Positions 17,566 through 26,719 of a stretch of 64,000 nucleotides of DNA are shown here, one piece after another. The stretch spans positions 1,268,501 to 1,332,500 of the forward strand of contig NZ_CP014229.1 of the NCBI RefSeq assembly GCF_001553605.1. Direction: 5' to 3'. This DNA comes from Desulfovibrio fairfieldensis (GTDB lineage: Bacteria > Desulfobacterota > Desulfovibrionia > Desulfovibrionales > Desulfovibrionaceae). Each line of letters starts with the position of its first letter. Position 1 is the first letter of the stretch. The notes beneath the pieces are model-generated. The model searched no databases. It saw only the letters and a list, made by a program, of their open reading frames with translations, and was not told where the DNA came from. Made by a program: the position numbers and the translations under genes.

Positions 17566-18444
17566 TCAGGGCGCGTCTGTGGCTTCCAGCCGCAGGGGCA
17601 GGCCCAGGCCCGAGCAGGCCGCAGCGGTCGTCCGGGCTATATAGCGGCAGAGCAAAGGGTTCATGGCGGCCAGATGGCCGCCGTTGGGCAGCCAGATCAG
17701 GCGTTTGTACGGCGCGCGCAGCAGGTCGAAGGTGGACAGGGCCAGCGTCGGGGTGAACAGGGCGTCGTCCTCGGCGTTGAACAGGTACAGCGGGCAGCGC
17801 AGGCGCGGGGAAAGGCGGGCGTTGAACAGGCTGGCCAGGAAGGCCAGAGGATAACTTGAACGGCTTTTGCGCCGGTTGACGCGGATATGGCGCGCTCCGG
17901 CACTGATCCGGCACAGGGAAAGATAGGCAGGCACCGGCAGGGGCAGGCGCGGCACGCGGCGGGCCAGGGCGTTGATGGCGGCCATCAGCTTCTCGCGCCG
18001 TGCGGCCAGCGGACGGAACAAGGTCAGACTGATGGCTTCGTCCTGCTGGGGCAGAACGCCGCAGATGGGAAAAGCAGCGGCCAGCCGCCGGGAGGCCGCT
18101 GCATGGGCCAGGGTCAGGATGCCGCCCTGGCTGTGCCCACAGGCCGCCAACGGTCCCAGACCGGCGTCGTGCAGCCATTGCTCGGCTTCCAGCCCGTCGT
18201 GCAGCAGGTCGTCAAACGTGAAGCCCACATTGTGCGGATTAAGACCGTGCCCGGTCAGATGCAGGGCGGCCACGGCAAAGCCCGCTTCGCGCAGGGCGGC
18301 CAGCAAAGGCCGGTACTGAAAGGGCGAGAGCATGGTGCCGGGGTAAAACAGCATGGTTCCGGCACCCGGATTGGGCCAGAGCTCAAGAATCAGGCCCCGG
18401 CGGCCGTGCCGCAGCCGATGGTATTGGATTGCATAGTTGCGCAT
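17566..18444 (-). CDS. Alpha/beta hydrolase
   Basis: 292-aa hydrolase of unknown substrate. The nucleophile elbow is GHSQGG (Ser about residue 114), the oxyanion-hole region is LFYPGTMLSP, and the late acid/His region is NAEDDALFTPT with GGHLAAM. There is no signal peptide, so it is probably cytosolic and an esterase, lipase or thioesterase. It lies between rplY and pth, two genes I recall as neighbours in related genomes. The 586 nt on its upstream side is packed with dispersed repeats, so it may be an insertion. Confidence 0.8.
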   Translation of the reverse strand: MRNYAIQYHRLRHGRRGLILELWPNPGAGTMLFYPGTMLSPFQYRPLLAALREAGFAVAALHLTGHGLNPHNVGFTFDDLLHDGLEAEQWLHDAGLGPLAACGHSQGGILTLAHAAASRRLAAAFPICGVLPQQDEAISLTLFRPLAARREKLMAAINALARRVPRLPLPVPAYLSLCRISAGARHIRVNRRKSRSSYPLAFLASLFNARLSPRLRCPLYLFNAEDDALFTPTLALSTFDLLRAPYKRLIWLPNGGHLAAMNPLLCRYIARTTAAACSGLGLPLRLEATDAP

Positions 18445-18599
18445 AAAAGATCACTGCCGGTAAAGCGCGCGGCGTACAGGACGACGGCTCTCCCGAATAA
18501 AGGGAACGCTGAGTAGTGAGGATTTTTGCCAAGGCCGCTGCCGTTGCCGCCCCGGCAATTTTGTTTGAGCGGCTCACGGCGGAGTTGTATTGCGGATCA

Positions 18600-18980
18600 A
18601 GACAGCGGCATTACGGATGGCGACAGCGATTATATGGAGCGAGCTGTGTCACTATCCATGCTTGTCCCCAAGCATGGTTTTCCGTCGCACAGCTCAAAGG
18701 CATTCATGCGGCCCACAAGCTCGCCTTACCAGTGCTTCCTAGAGCAGATTAGCTTTGAAATCGTGCCAATTTCAAAGCTAACGCTGCCCTCAACCTATCG
18801 TTGCTGTCGTCATCCGTAGCGCTGCTGTCCTTATCTGTACGGATCCTGCATCGCCTACAGCTAAAGCAACCCTCGCTTTGCTCACGAACGGCTAAAGGCA
18901 CCTCGGCTTCAGGCGCAGGCGTCCGCTTTCGCGGCCGCCAAGGCATTTCAACATTTTCAAAGTTGAAATACCCTAAAAAT
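18600..18980 (+). repeat. Repeat-rich gap: type C modules and nested palindromes
   Basis: The gap upstream of the hydrolase gene holds no convincing gene. It contains a nested cruciform: outer GAGCTGTG/CACAGCTC (18641-18648, 18688-18695) and inner CCATGCTTG/CAAGCATGG (18656-18664, 18669-18677). From about 18740 it has a unit starting CTAGAGCAGATTA with AGCTTTGAAAT/ATTTCAAAGCT, then ACGCTGCCCT...CGTTGCTGTCGTCATCCG, ending near CATTTCAAC...GTTGAAATACCCTAA. Related units are at 20800-20900 and 55550-55660. Confidence 0.7.
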
Positions 18981-19010
18981 GAGGCCGGTCCCAGCGGACC
19001 GGCCCCAAAA
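18975..19010 (-). terminator. Terminator of rplY
   Basis: The stem GGCCGGTCC/GGACCGGCC (18983-18991, 18996-19004) lies about 25 nt beyond the rplY stop and is followed on the minus strand by TCATTTTTAG. Confidence 0.75.
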
Positions 19011-19030
19011 AACACGGCGGAAAAACGGGC

Positions 19031-19648
19031 TTATTCCGCAGCGGCGGTCGCGCCTTCCTCGCCGCCTTCTTCCCCATCGTCCTTGGCCTTGGCCAGCACG
19101 CTGACCACGGCGAAGTTTTGGTCATAGACGGCGGTCACATTGGCGGGCAGCTGCAGGTCGGCCATGTTGACGGTGTCATTGATGTCCATATCGCTCACGT
19201 CAATGGTGATCTTCTTGGGCATATCCAGGGGCTTGCTGCTCAGGCGCACGCTTTCGCGATAGGTCTCCAGCACGCCGCCCAGCTTCACGCCGCGCGAAAC
19301 ACCCACGAATTCCAGAGGCACGTCAACCTTAACTTCCTTGTTCAGGTCCACACCGTAGAAGTCGATGTGGGTGAAGCATTTCTTGTAAGGGTGGCGCTGC
19401 ACCTGCCAGATCAGCACAGGGTGCGTGCTCTTCTGGCCGTTTTCGTCGATTTCGAGATTGAACACGGTGGTGTGGCCCACTTCCTCATAAAGCTTTTCCA
19501 AGGGCAGGGTAGGGGCCTGCACGGTGATGTTTTCACCCTTGGCCGTGTAGAACACGCCGGGGATCAGTTCCTGGGAACGCAGACGACCGCTGGGACCCTT
19601 GCCGCAATCTTCGCGTTTCTGCACGCTCAACGTTTTTTCAATGTCCAT
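19031..19648 (-). CDS. rplY: 50S ribosomal protein L25, long CTC form
   Basis: 205-aa 5S-rRNA-binding protein. Residues about 1-95 form the L25 domain (LSVQKREDCGKGPSGRLRS, PGVFY, HPVLIWQVQRHP) and residues about 96-185 the extra TL5/CTC beta domain (FYGVDLNKEVKVDVPLEFVG). An acidic, Gly/Ala-rich tail follows. It is the second gene after prs (105 nt apart) and ends in a strong terminator. It takes part in 50S assembly, and the long form is common outside enteric bacteria. Confidence 0.95.
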   Translation of the reverse strand: MDIEKTLSVQKREDCGKGPSGRLRSQELIPGVFYTAKGENITVQAPTLPLEKLYEEVGHTTVFNLEIDENGQKSTHPVLIWQVQRHPYKKCFTHIDFYGVDLNKEVKVDVPLEFVGVSRGVKLGGVLETYRESVRLSSKPLDMPKKITIDVSDMDINDTVNMADLQLPANVTAVYDQNFAVVSVLAKAKDDGEEGGEEGATAAAE

Positions 19649-19753
19649 GATCCACTCCTTGCTGGCCGCCGCCTGAAACGTGCGGAAAAAGTTCGTATGA
19701 GTTGCTTGCCATTCCCTTGCGGGACTTATTCGCTTTTGTCCGGCGCGCGCCGG

Positions 19754-20701
19754 CTACACAAACAACACGCTTACCGAAGAGCCGGTATGAATGTTGTGAA
19801 TGGTTTTGCCCAGCAGCGCGGCCACGGAAATGACCTTCAGCTTGGGGCAGCGCTCCAGTTTGTCGCCCAACGGGATGGTGTCGGTGACAATGACCTGGGA
19901 AAGGGCCTCGGTTTCGTTGATGCGGTCGATGGCCGGGCCGGAAAGCACCGGATGTGTGGCGCAGGCCACAATTTTGGTGGCCCCGTACTTGAGCAGCACT
20001 TCGGCCCCGGCGCAAAGTGTGCCCGCGGTGTCGATCATATCGTCCACCACAATGGCCACGCGGCCTTCCACTTCGCCGATGACGTGCATGGCCTGGGCCT
20101 GGTTGGGCCGGTCACGGCGCTTGTCCACAATAGCCAAGGGGGCATTGAGCCGTTTGGCATAGGCCCTGGCCCGCTCCACGCCGCCCGCGTCGGGCGAGAC
20201 GATGACGATTTTGTCTTCATTAAGCTGGCGCAGGCTGTCCAGCATGACCGGCACAGCGAAAAGATTGTCCACCGGACAGTCGAAAAAGCCCTGAATCTGT
20301 CCGGCATGCAGATCAATGGTGACCACGCGCTCGGCCCCGGCCACACTGATGAAGTCCGCCACCATCTTGGCGCTGATGGGCGCGCGGGGGCTGACTTTGC
20401 GATCCTGGCGGGCATAGGCGTAATAGGGGATCACCGCCGTGATGCGCCCGGCGCTGGCCCGCTTGAGCGCGTCCAGCATCAGGCAGAGCTGCACGAGATT
20501 GCGGTTGACCGCGGGCGGACAGGTGGGCTGGACCACAAAAACGTCGTCCCCGCGCACATTGTCGCCGATTTCAATGCGCAGCTCGCCGTCGCTGAACGTG
20601 GTAGCCAGCGTGGGCGTGAGCTGACAGCCCAGGTGATCACAAATGGCCTTGGCCAGATCCGAATTGGAAGAACCTGTGACTATTTTCAGGTCGCTGAACA
20701 T
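19754..20701 (-). CDS. prs: Ribose-phosphate pyrophosphokinase (PRPP synthetase)
   Basis: 315-aa enzyme that makes PRPP from ribose 5-phosphate and ATP, feeding purine, pyrimidine, His and Trp synthesis. Landmarks are TFSDGELRIEIGDNVRG, IPYYAYARQDRK (the catalytic and flexible loop region), TIDLHAGQIQGFF and the PRPP loop IVVDDMIDTAGT. Length and motifs are canonical. It lies downstream of tRNA-Gln and ispE on the same strand, and rpiB, which supplies ribose 5-phosphate, is a few genes upstream. Confidence 0.97.
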   Translation of the reverse strand: MFSDLKIVTGSSNSDLAKAICDHLGCQLTPTLATTFSDGELRIEIGDNVRGDDVFVVQPTCPPAVNRNLVQLCLMLDALKRASAGRITAVIPYYAYARQDRKVSPRAPISAKMVADFISVAGAERVVTIDLHAGQIQGFFDCPVDNLFAVPVMLDSLRQLNEDKIVIVSPDAGGVERARAYAKRLNAPLAIVDKRRDRPNQAQAMHVIGEVEGRVAIVVDDMIDTAGTLCAGAEVLLKYGATKIVACATHPVLSGPAIDRINETEALSQVIVTDTIPLGDKLERCPKLKVISVAALLGKTIHNIHTGSSVSVLFV

Positions 20702-20799
20702 GAGGCCGCCTTGCTTTACGCGTTCACGGGCAATGAACGTGTTTTCACCTTTTAGAAGCGCCCGTTAATACATACCGGCGCTCTTGAAAAAGCACCGTT

Positions 20800-20900
20800 C
20801 CGCCACCGGCAACGCCAATAACAATTACGGATGGTGACAGCATTGCTCTTGTTGCAAGGCGAACCAGCTTCGCCGCTGCGCAACAATTTCAAAGCGAAAT
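20800..20900 (+). repeat. Dispersed repeat, type C copy, between prs and tRNA-Gln
   Basis: The sequence ATTACGGATGGTGACAGCAT matches ATTACGGATGGCGACAGCGA at 18600 and the inverse of the unit at 55580. It ends in an ATTTCAAAGCGAAATTCT palindrome next to the tRNA 3' end. Confidence 0.6.
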
Positions 20901-20905
20901 TCTGG

Positions 20906-20980
20906 TGGCTGGGATGGAAGGGTTCGAACCTTCGAATGACGGAGCCAAAACCCGTTGCCTTACCACTTGGCTACATCCCA
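20906..20980 (-). tRNA. tRNA-Gln (anticodon TTG)
   Basis: A 75-nt gene with CCA encoded. The acceptor TGGGATG pairs with CATCCCA and G is the discriminator base. The D arm is GCC/GGC with GGTAA. The anticodon stem is ACGGG/TCCGT around the loop TTTTGGC, giving anticodon TTG. The T arm is GAAGG-TTCGAAC-CCTTC. Its first ten bases overlap the end of ispE, whose TAG stop is tRNA positions 8-10. Confidence 0.95.
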
Positions 20981-21873
20981 GTATTTCCCAAAGGGAGCAG
21001 ATAAACGTGCCTTTTATCCTTGCGCAACGCCGTTACGGCGTCTTCGGCCCTGGCAGCCGCCGCGCGGCTGAACAGACCCAGCACGCTGGACCCGCTGCCG
21101 CTCATGCAGGCAACACCGGCCCCCAGGCGCAAAAGATCCGCCTTGATGGCGGCCAGTTGCGGATACTGGGGAAAAACCACGGCTTCCAGGTCATTGCGGA
21201 TGTCCCACACGGACCACACGCTGTCCCCTGCTCCAGAGAGAAAAAATCCATTAGCCTTGCACGGGCTCTTTGTCAAGTCGTTTTGCCTTGCTGCCTGCCC
21301 TTTTCCGGGGAAAAGAACGTCATAGCGGGCAAAAGCCCAGGCGGTGTCCACATGGATGCCGGGGCAGACCAGCACAAGGCTGAGGCCGGAAAAGTCGTAA
21401 TCCATGGGCGCCAGCACTTCGCCGATGCCCTGGACCCGGCAGGGCTGATTGTACAGAAAGAAAGGCGTGTCCGCGCCCACGGCAAGCGCCGCGCGGGCCA
21501 GGCAGGCGTCATCCAGCGGTTGAGCGGCACGCTGGTTGAGCCAGAGCAGCAGGGAAGCGGCGTCGCTGCTGCCGCCGCCAAGACCGGACCCAAGCGGAAT
21601 GCCCTTGCGCAGTTCCACCGTAATGCCGGGCGCGCTGCCCGCGGCCTTGACAAAGGCCGCGTAGGCCTTGGTCAGCGTATTACGCTCCGGGTCCAGGCCA
21701 GGCTCGTCACAGCGGACGGCAATGCCCTGTCCGCCGGTTTCGCTGATCTCCAGATGGTCGCAGGGGGTCGACAAAGGGTAAAACAGGGAGTCCAGCTCAT
21801 GATAGCCGTCAGCCCGCACGCCGGTCACGTGCAGCCCCAGATTGACCTTGCAACCCGCCGTGAGCCGGGTCAT
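20971..21873 (-). CDS. ispE: 4-diphosphocytidyl-2-C-methyl-D-erythritol kinase
   Basis: 300-aa GHMP kinase of the MEP isoprenoid pathway, phosphorylating CDP-methylerythritol at the 2-hydroxyl. Seen are [20 protein letters not shown] at the N-terminus, the ATP loop [16 protein letters not shown] and the C-terminal [12 protein letters not shown]. The ATG overlaps the hslV stop by 4 nt (ATGA). The last codons and the TAG stop run into the tRNA-Gln gene, so RNase P cleavage would remove the stop from any joint transcript. The opposite strand in this region codes for nothing recognisable. Confidence 0.95.
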   Translation of the reverse strand: MTRLTAGCKVNLGLHVTGVRADGYHELDSLFYPLSTPCDHLEISETGGQGIAVRCDEPGLDPERNTLTKAYAAFVKAAGSAPGITVELRKGIPLGSGLGGGSSDAASLLLWLNQRAAQPLDDACLARAALAVGADTPFFLYNQPCRVQGIGEVLAPMDYDFSGLSLVLVCPGIHVDTAWAFARYDVLFPGKGQAARQNDLTKSPCKANGFFLSGAGDSVWSVWDIRNDLEAVVFPQYPQLAAIKADLLRLGAGVACMSGSGSSVLGLFSRAAAARAEDAVTALRKDKRHVYLLPLGNTGM

Positions 21874-22403
21874 AGGGTTTCCACAGTCAGATGGCCGTTA
21901 GTGTACACGCAGATTTCCGAGGCGATGCGCATGGACTCGCGGGCCACGCTTTCCGCGTCGAGATCGCTGTGCCGGGTAAGGGCCCTGGCTGCGGCCAGGG
22001 CATATGGGCCGCCGCTGCCGATGGCCGCCACGTCGTCGTCGGGTTCAATGACGTCGCCCGTGCCGGAAACCACCAACAGGTGTTCGTTATCGGCCAGCAG
22101 CAGCATGGCTTCCAGCTTGCGCAGGTACTTGTCCTTGCGCCACTCCTTGGTCATTTCCACGGCGGCGCGCAATAGATTGCCGTGCACTTCCTTGAGCTTG
22201 GTCTCGAACAGCTCAAACAGGGTGAACGCATCCGCCGTGGCACCGGCGAAACCGGCCAGAATGCGCCCCTCATAGAGACGACGCACTTTCTGGGCCGTAT
22301 GTTTCATGATCATGGTCTGGCCCAGAGTCACCTGGCCGTCACCGGCCATGGCCACGTGGCCGCCTTTTTTCACTGCCAGTATGGTTGTCGCGTGGGTATC
22401 CAT
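21870..22403 (-). CDS. hslV: ATP-dependent protease HslV (ClpQ) peptidase subunit
   Basis: 177-aa threonine protease that forms a double hexamer and works with the HslU ATPase. The catalytic Thr is the first of TTILAVKK (residues 6-7), so a five-residue propeptide (MDTHA) must be removed first. [23 protein letters not shown] and IGSGGPYA are conserved. The start shares one base with the M48 protease stop and the end overlaps ispE. hslU is not in this neighbourhood. Confidence 0.94.
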   Translation of the reverse strand: MDTHATTILAVKKGGHVAMAGDGQVTLGQTMIMKHTAQKVRRLYEGRILAGFAGATADAFTLFELFETKLKEVHGNLLRAAVEMTKEWRKDKYLRKLEAMLLLADNEHLLVVSGTGDVIEPDDDVAAIGSGGPYALAAARALTRHSDLDAESVARESMRIASEICVYTNGHLTVETL

Positions 22404-23815
22404 CAGCTTTTATCCCAGATTTCCTTGCGTTCCTTGTAAGCCGCTTCCAGCCGCTGGAACTGCCGCTTGTCCGGCGAGCGGTTGGCCAGGGCCTTGGCCT
22501 GATTGAAGTAGCGTTCGGTTTGTTTTTTATTGTTGGAGTACAGGGCGCTGTAGGTCATATGGATGTAGGCGTCCAGGTTTTTTCCCGCCTTGCCCAGGGA
22601 GCGGGCATAGGACTCGTGCACCTCGGCATCTTCCGGCACATAGCGCAGTACCTCGGTGTAGTACTTGTCCGCCTGGGCCTGGCGACCGGTTTCATCCAGC
22701 ATTCTGGCGTAGAAAAAGGATGCCATGTAATCGCGCGGATCCAGGCGCATGGCCTGGCGCAACAGGCCGTCCGCGCGGCCCATGTCGCCCTTGCGGTAGT
22801 GGAAGGCCCCGGCTTCGCGCAGTACCAGCGGGTCCGAAGGGGCGGCGGCCAGGGCCTGGTCGAAGGCCGTACTGGCTTCATTGATCTTGTTCTGGCGGGC
22901 CAGCACGATGCCCCGGCCCATGGACGAGAGGCCGTCCTTGCCGGAGAAGCGTTGCAGGGCCGCCTGCTCGTCGCCGTAACGGGCCCACAGCAGGGTTTTG
23001 ACGCGGGTGAAGCGCCGGTTGTCCAGCTTGCGGTCGCGGATGTCGGCGGGCATGGTCTGGATGCGGGCCTGCAATCCGTTGATGCGGTCGCCGATGGCCG
23101 GGTGGGTGGAGAGATAGGTGGGCACGCTGGTACCGCTCATCCAGCTTTTCTGGCGCAACACCTTGAAGCCGCCTACCATGCCGCTGGGCGGGTACCCGGC
23201 GGCTGTCAGGTATTGCAGGCCGATATGATCGGCTTCGCTTTCGTCCACACGGCTGTAATTGAGCATGGCCGACTGCCCCGCGCCCATGGCGCCTATGGCC
23301 AGGGCGCCGCCGCCCGGTCCGCCGGCGGCCACGCCCGCGATAGCCAGCAGGAGCGAACCCACTGTCAGGTACTGCGCCCGTTCCAGGCGGGCGGCCACAT
23401 GGCGCTGGGTCACATGGGCCAACTCATGGGCCAGCACGCCCGCCAGTTCGTCCTCACGGTCCAGATTCATGATCATGCCCGTGAAAACGAAAACATATCC
23501 GCCGGGCACGGCAAAGGCGTTGAGGGAATTGTGCAGGACCACCGTGGCCTTGAAGCTATACGGCTGGGGCGGCAGGGCCTTGACCAGGCGGTCCAGCAGA
23601 TACTTGACGTACTGGCTTACTTCCGGGTCTTCGACCACCGGCAGACTGGAGCGGACCATGACATCGAACTTGTGGCCCATCTCCTTTTCATCTTTGATGG
23701 ACACGCCGCCGAAAAAGAAGGCCCGCGCCGGTACGGGGCAGAGCTGCGGCAGCAGAAAGGCCAGCAGAACCAGCAGGGCCGTCCAGCGGCGGGCGGCGAA
23801 ACAACGAAACGACAT
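22403..23815 (-). CDS. M48-family metalloprotease with TPR repeats (BepA-like)
   Basis: 470-aa periplasmic zinc protease. A signal peptide covers about residues 1-32. The zinc site is HELAH (130-134) with a third ligand at about Glu194 in [10 protein letters not shown]. Residues about 290-450 are tetratricopeptide repeats. This layout matches BepA/YfgC, which degrades stalled outer-membrane proteins and helps LptD assembly, so an envelope quality-control role is inferred. It precedes hslV with overlapping stop and start codons. Confidence 0.88.
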   Translation of the reverse strand: MSFRCFAARRWTALLVLLAFLLPQLCPVPARAFFFGGVSIKDEKEMGHKFDVMVRSSLPVVEDPEVSQYVKYLLDRLVKALPPQPYSFKATVVLHNSLNAFAVPGGYVFVFTGMIMNLDREDELAGVLAHELAHVTQRHVAARLERAQYLTVGSLLLAIAGVAAGGPGGGALAIGAMGAGQSAMLNYSRVDESEADHIGLQYLTAAGYPPSGMVGGFKVLRQKSWMSGTSVPTYLSTHPAIGDRINGLQARIQTMPADIRDRKLDNRRFTRVKTLLWARYGDEQAALQRFSGKDGLSSMGRGIVLARQNKINEASTAFDQALAAAPSDPLVLREAGAFHYRKGDMGRADGLLRQAMRLDPRDYMASFFYARMLDETGRQAQADKYYTEVLRYVPEDAEVHESYARSLGKAGKNLDAYIHMTYSALYSNNKKQTERYFNQAKALANRSPDKRQFQRLEAAYKERKEIWDKS

Positions 23816-23865
23816 ACTATCCTCTCGGCAAAGCCGGGCCGGGAGTCGGCGTCCGGGAATGCTGG

Positions 23866-25317
23866 CTATTCCAGATCCCAGGCCTGTCCTTCCGGCGTAT
23901 CCCGCACGCTTACGCCCAAGTCGAGCAATTCCCGGCGCAGGGCGTCGGAGCGGGTAAAATCCTTCTGCATGCGGGCTTCCCGCCGCTGGCGCAGCAGATC
24001 TTCCACACGGTCCATATCCAGGTTTTTACGAGCGGCGCGCATGGCGCGCAGTTCGGTCAGAAATTCGGCGGGATCCCTGCCGAACAGGCCCAGCTGAGCA
24101 TCCCAGTCGCGGGCGCGGGCCAGAAAATCCTCCAGCAGATCCCGCGTGCTTTCAGCCGCGCGCAGATTTTTTTCTTCCAGCAGGCGATTGACGATGCGCA
24201 CCTGGGAGAAGATTTGGCCCAAGGCCTGGGCCGTGTTCAGGTCGTCGTCCAGCGCGGCTTCAAAGGCCTGGGGCAGGGCAGCCCATTCCGCCGACAACTC
24301 GGCGGGCAGAGGCGTCTTTTTCCATGAGGCGCGCTCCAGAGCCTTGCGGGCCTCCATCAGGGAAGAATAGACCCGGTGCTGGGCTTTTTCCGCCTCGTCC
24401 ATGCCTTCGGCGGTAAAATCGATGGGGCTGCGATAGTGCTTGCCCAGCAGGAAAAAGCGGAGAGTTTCGGGCAGATAGCTTCCCAGAATGTCGCGGATGG
24501 TTTTGAAGTTGCCCAAGGATTTGGACATTTTTTCCGCATTGACCTGCACAAAGCCGTTGTGCACCCAGTAGTGGGCCAGCTCGCAACGGCACACGGCTTC
24601 GGACTGGGCGATTTCGTTTTCATGGTGCGGGAAGACCAGATCCTGGCCCCCGCCGTGGATATCCAGGGGCAGATAGGGGCTGCTCATGGCCGAGCATTCA
24701 ATATGCCAGCCGGGACGGCCCTTGCCCCAGGGGCTGTCCCAGGAGGGCTCGCCGGGCTTGGCGGCCTTCCAGAGGGCGAAATCCAGCGGATCTTCCTTTT
24801 CTTCGCCCGGCGCCACGCGCGCGCCCGAAAGCAGTTCATCCAGGCTGCGGCCGGAAAGTTTGCCGTAGGGCGGGTAGGAGCGCACCCGGAAGTAGACGTC
24901 GCCCGACGGCGTGGCGTAGGCCGTGCCCTCGGCGATCAGCTTGGCGCAAAGCTCCTGGATCTGGGGGATATATTCCGTGGCGCGCGGTTCCAGGTCCGCG
25001 CGCAGCACCCCCAGGCGATCCATGTCTTCATGAAAGGCGTCGATATAGGTTTGGGCCACTTCCTGCCAGTCGCGGCCTTCCTTGTTGGCGCGGTTGATGA
25101 TCTTGTCGTCCACATCCGTAAAATTGCGCACAAAGGTGACTTCCAGGCCCAGATGGCGCAGATGGCGGACCAGTGCATCGAACACCAAGGCGGAACGGGC
25201 GTGGCCGATATGGCAGTAGTCATAGGCGGTGATGCCGCAGACGTACATATGCACTTTGCCCGGCCGGACAGGAATGAATTCTTCTTTTTGACGGCCCAGA
25301 GTATTGTAAATCTGCAT
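23866..25317 (-). CDS. cysS: Cysteinyl-tRNA synthetase
   Basis: 483-aa class I synthetase. The HIGH motif is [11 protein letters not shown] and the KMSKS motif is [10 protein letters not shown]. The zinc ligands include the Cys in [10 protein letters not shown] and later Cys/His residues ([19 protein letters not shown]). The C-terminal part contains the DALR-type helical domain and anticodon-binding region. Length is normal. It lies 50 nt upstream of the M48 protease gene on the same strand. The gap of about 150 nt to rpiB shows no other gene. Confidence 0.97.
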   Translation of the reverse strand: MQIYNTLGRQKEEFIPVRPGKVHMYVCGITAYDYCHIGHARSALVFDALVRHLRHLGLEVTFVRNFTDVDDKIINRANKEGRDWQEVAQTYIDAFHEDMDRLGVLRADLEPRATEYIPQIQELCAKLIAEGTAYATPSGDVYFRVRSYPPYGKLSGRSLDELLSGARVAPGEEKEDPLDFALWKAAKPGEPSWDSPWGKGRPGWHIECSAMSSPYLPLDIHGGGQDLVFPHHENEIAQSEAVCRCELAHYWVHNGFVQVNAEKMSKSLGNFKTIRDILGSYLPETLRFFLLGKHYRSPIDFTAEGMDEAEKAQHRVYSSLMEARKALERASWKKTPLPAELSAEWAALPQAFEAALDDDLNTAQALGQIFSQVRIVNRLLEEKNLRAAESTRDLLEDFLARARDWDAQLGLFGRDPAEFLTELRAMRAARKNLDMDRVEDLLRQRREARMQKDFTRSDALRRELLDLGVSVRDTPEGQAWDLE

Positions 25318-25469
25318 GATGATCCTTTAGGGGCTGTTCCTGAATGATTCTTGCTTTTAGAGTAATGCACGTTTGAAAAGAGTGAATTGCTCCAGCAGGA
25401 GTCCCAGAGCCGGTCCTTGGTACTGTCCTGGAAAAAAGCGGCGGAAACGGCCGTCGGCCAGCCCCCGCC

Positions 25470-25904
25470 TCAGACGGGAACCTTGAGCAAATCCAGGCGG
25501 CGCTGATGGCGGCCCCCTTCAAACTGGTTTTCCAGAAAGGTTCCCACGATCGCCAAAGCCAGCTCCACGCCCGTGACACGCGCGCCCAGGCAGAGCACAT
25601 TGGCGTTGTTGTGGCGGCGGCCGAAGCGGGCGTGCAGCTCGGTGGTGCAGAGCGCGGCCCGGATGCCGGGATGGCGGTTGGCCGCCAGAGACATGCCGAT
25701 GCCCGTGCCGCAAATCAGAATGCCGGGGCAGTTTTCTCGTTCCACGGCTTCGCAGAGTTTATGGGCGAAGACGGGATAATCGCAACTGTCTTTGGAATAG
25801 GCGCCGTCGTCGATGACCTCATAGCCGAGTCCGGTCAGATGCTGGGCCAGGGTGGCTTTCAGGTCGAAGCCGGCGTGATCCGAGGCCAGATGGATGCGTT
25901 GCAT
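25470..25904 (-). CDS. rpiB: Ribose-5-phosphate isomerase B
   Basis: 144-aa isomerase linking ribulose 5-phosphate and ribose 5-phosphate. Family motifs are IHLASDHAGFDLK, DYPVFAHKLCEAV, ILICGTGIGMSLAANR and HNNANVLCLGAR. An AAGGAG site 6 nt before the ATG at 25904 fixes the start. It follows the lipoprotein gene by 26 nt. The product feeds prs, encoded further down the same strand. Confidence 0.95.
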   Translation of the reverse strand: MQRIHLASDHAGFDLKATLAQHLTGLGYEVIDDGAYSKDSCDYPVFAHKLCEAVERENCPGILICGTGIGMSLAANRHPGIRAALCTTELHARFGRRHNNANVLCLGARVTGVELALAIVGTFLENQFEGGRHQRRLDLLKVPV

Positions 25905-25930
25905 AAACTCTCCTTGCAAAGAAAAATGGA

Positions 25931-26719
25931 CTACTGCGCCTTGTACTGGGAAAGCGGCAACAAAGGCACGCCTTCCGGCAAGGTAAGGCGCATCTGCTCT
26001 TCGGTAAAGGCCTTGGCCGGTTTTTCCCTTTCCTTGACCAACAGGATGGCGCGCTTGCCGTTACTGTGGGTCAGAGTCAGGCGACGGGGCAGCGGCGGCA
26101 CGGCGTCGTCGTAAGCGATTTCCATGCTCCAGCCCTTGCCGCCCTGCGGAGCTTCGCGCCAAGCCACGGGCAGTCCCTCGGCATTGAGGTTTACGCTGCC
26201 GCCGGGCTTGCCGCTCAGCTCGTAGCGCGCCAGGTCGTCGGGCAACAGCGCGGCGGCGGTGTGTTCCGCGCCGAACACAGCGGCATAGCGGCCGTTGAGC
26301 AGGTCCGCCAGATGTTCCAGATCAAAGGGCACGGGCACGCCCACCTTGAGCAGCGGTTTGACCGCGCCCTGGTAGAAATAGGCTTTGTTTTCGCCCGGGC
26401 TGTAGACCAGAAAATGCTGGCCGTCCTCCAGGATTTTTGCCACCACCGCACCCACGCCGGCCATGACGTCCAGGCGCAGCTGGCGTCCGCCGTTGCCCCA
26501 GAACAGGGCCGTGACCCGACGGGTGTCGCCCTCGGTGCCGAAACGCAGGCTCATTTGCAGGCGGTAGGGCGCGAGCGGCGCGGCGTCGCTCGCGCCCGTG
26601 AACTTTTGCCAGCGGTTTTCCAGGCGGGCTTGTGCTTCCGGGCCCAAATCGGCGGTGGAAGGCTGCTTGGCGCAGGCGCAGGCCAGAAGGAAACAACAGA
26701 GAAGGGCGAGTTTTTTCAT
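25931..26719 (-). CDS. Predicted outer-membrane lipoprotein, LolB-like (tentative)
   Basis: 262-aa lipoprotein. The signal LALLCCFLLACAC gives a lipobox with the acylated Cys at about residue 15 or 17. The mature part is predicted mostly beta (YRLQMSLRFG, QLRLDVMAG, FLVYSPGENKAYFYQG), like the LolA/LolB half-barrel that hands lipoproteins to the outer membrane. The match is by general pattern only. Its ATG overlaps the stop of the preceding TPR lipoprotein gene by 4 nt, so the two probably work together at the envelope. Confidence 0.6.
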   Translation of the reverse strand: MKKLALLCCFLLACACAKQPSTADLGPEAQARLENRWQKFTGASDAAPLAPYRLQMSLRFGTEGDTRRVTALFWGNGGRQLRLDVMAGVGAVVAKILEDGQHFLVYSPGENKAYFYQGAVKPLLKVGVPVPFDLEHLADLLNGRYAAVFGAEHTAAALLPDDLARYELSGKPGGSVNLNAEGLPVAWREAPQGGKGWSMEIAYDDAVPPLPRRLTLTHSNGKRAILLVKEREKPAKAFTEEQMRLTLPEGVPLLPLSQYKAQ

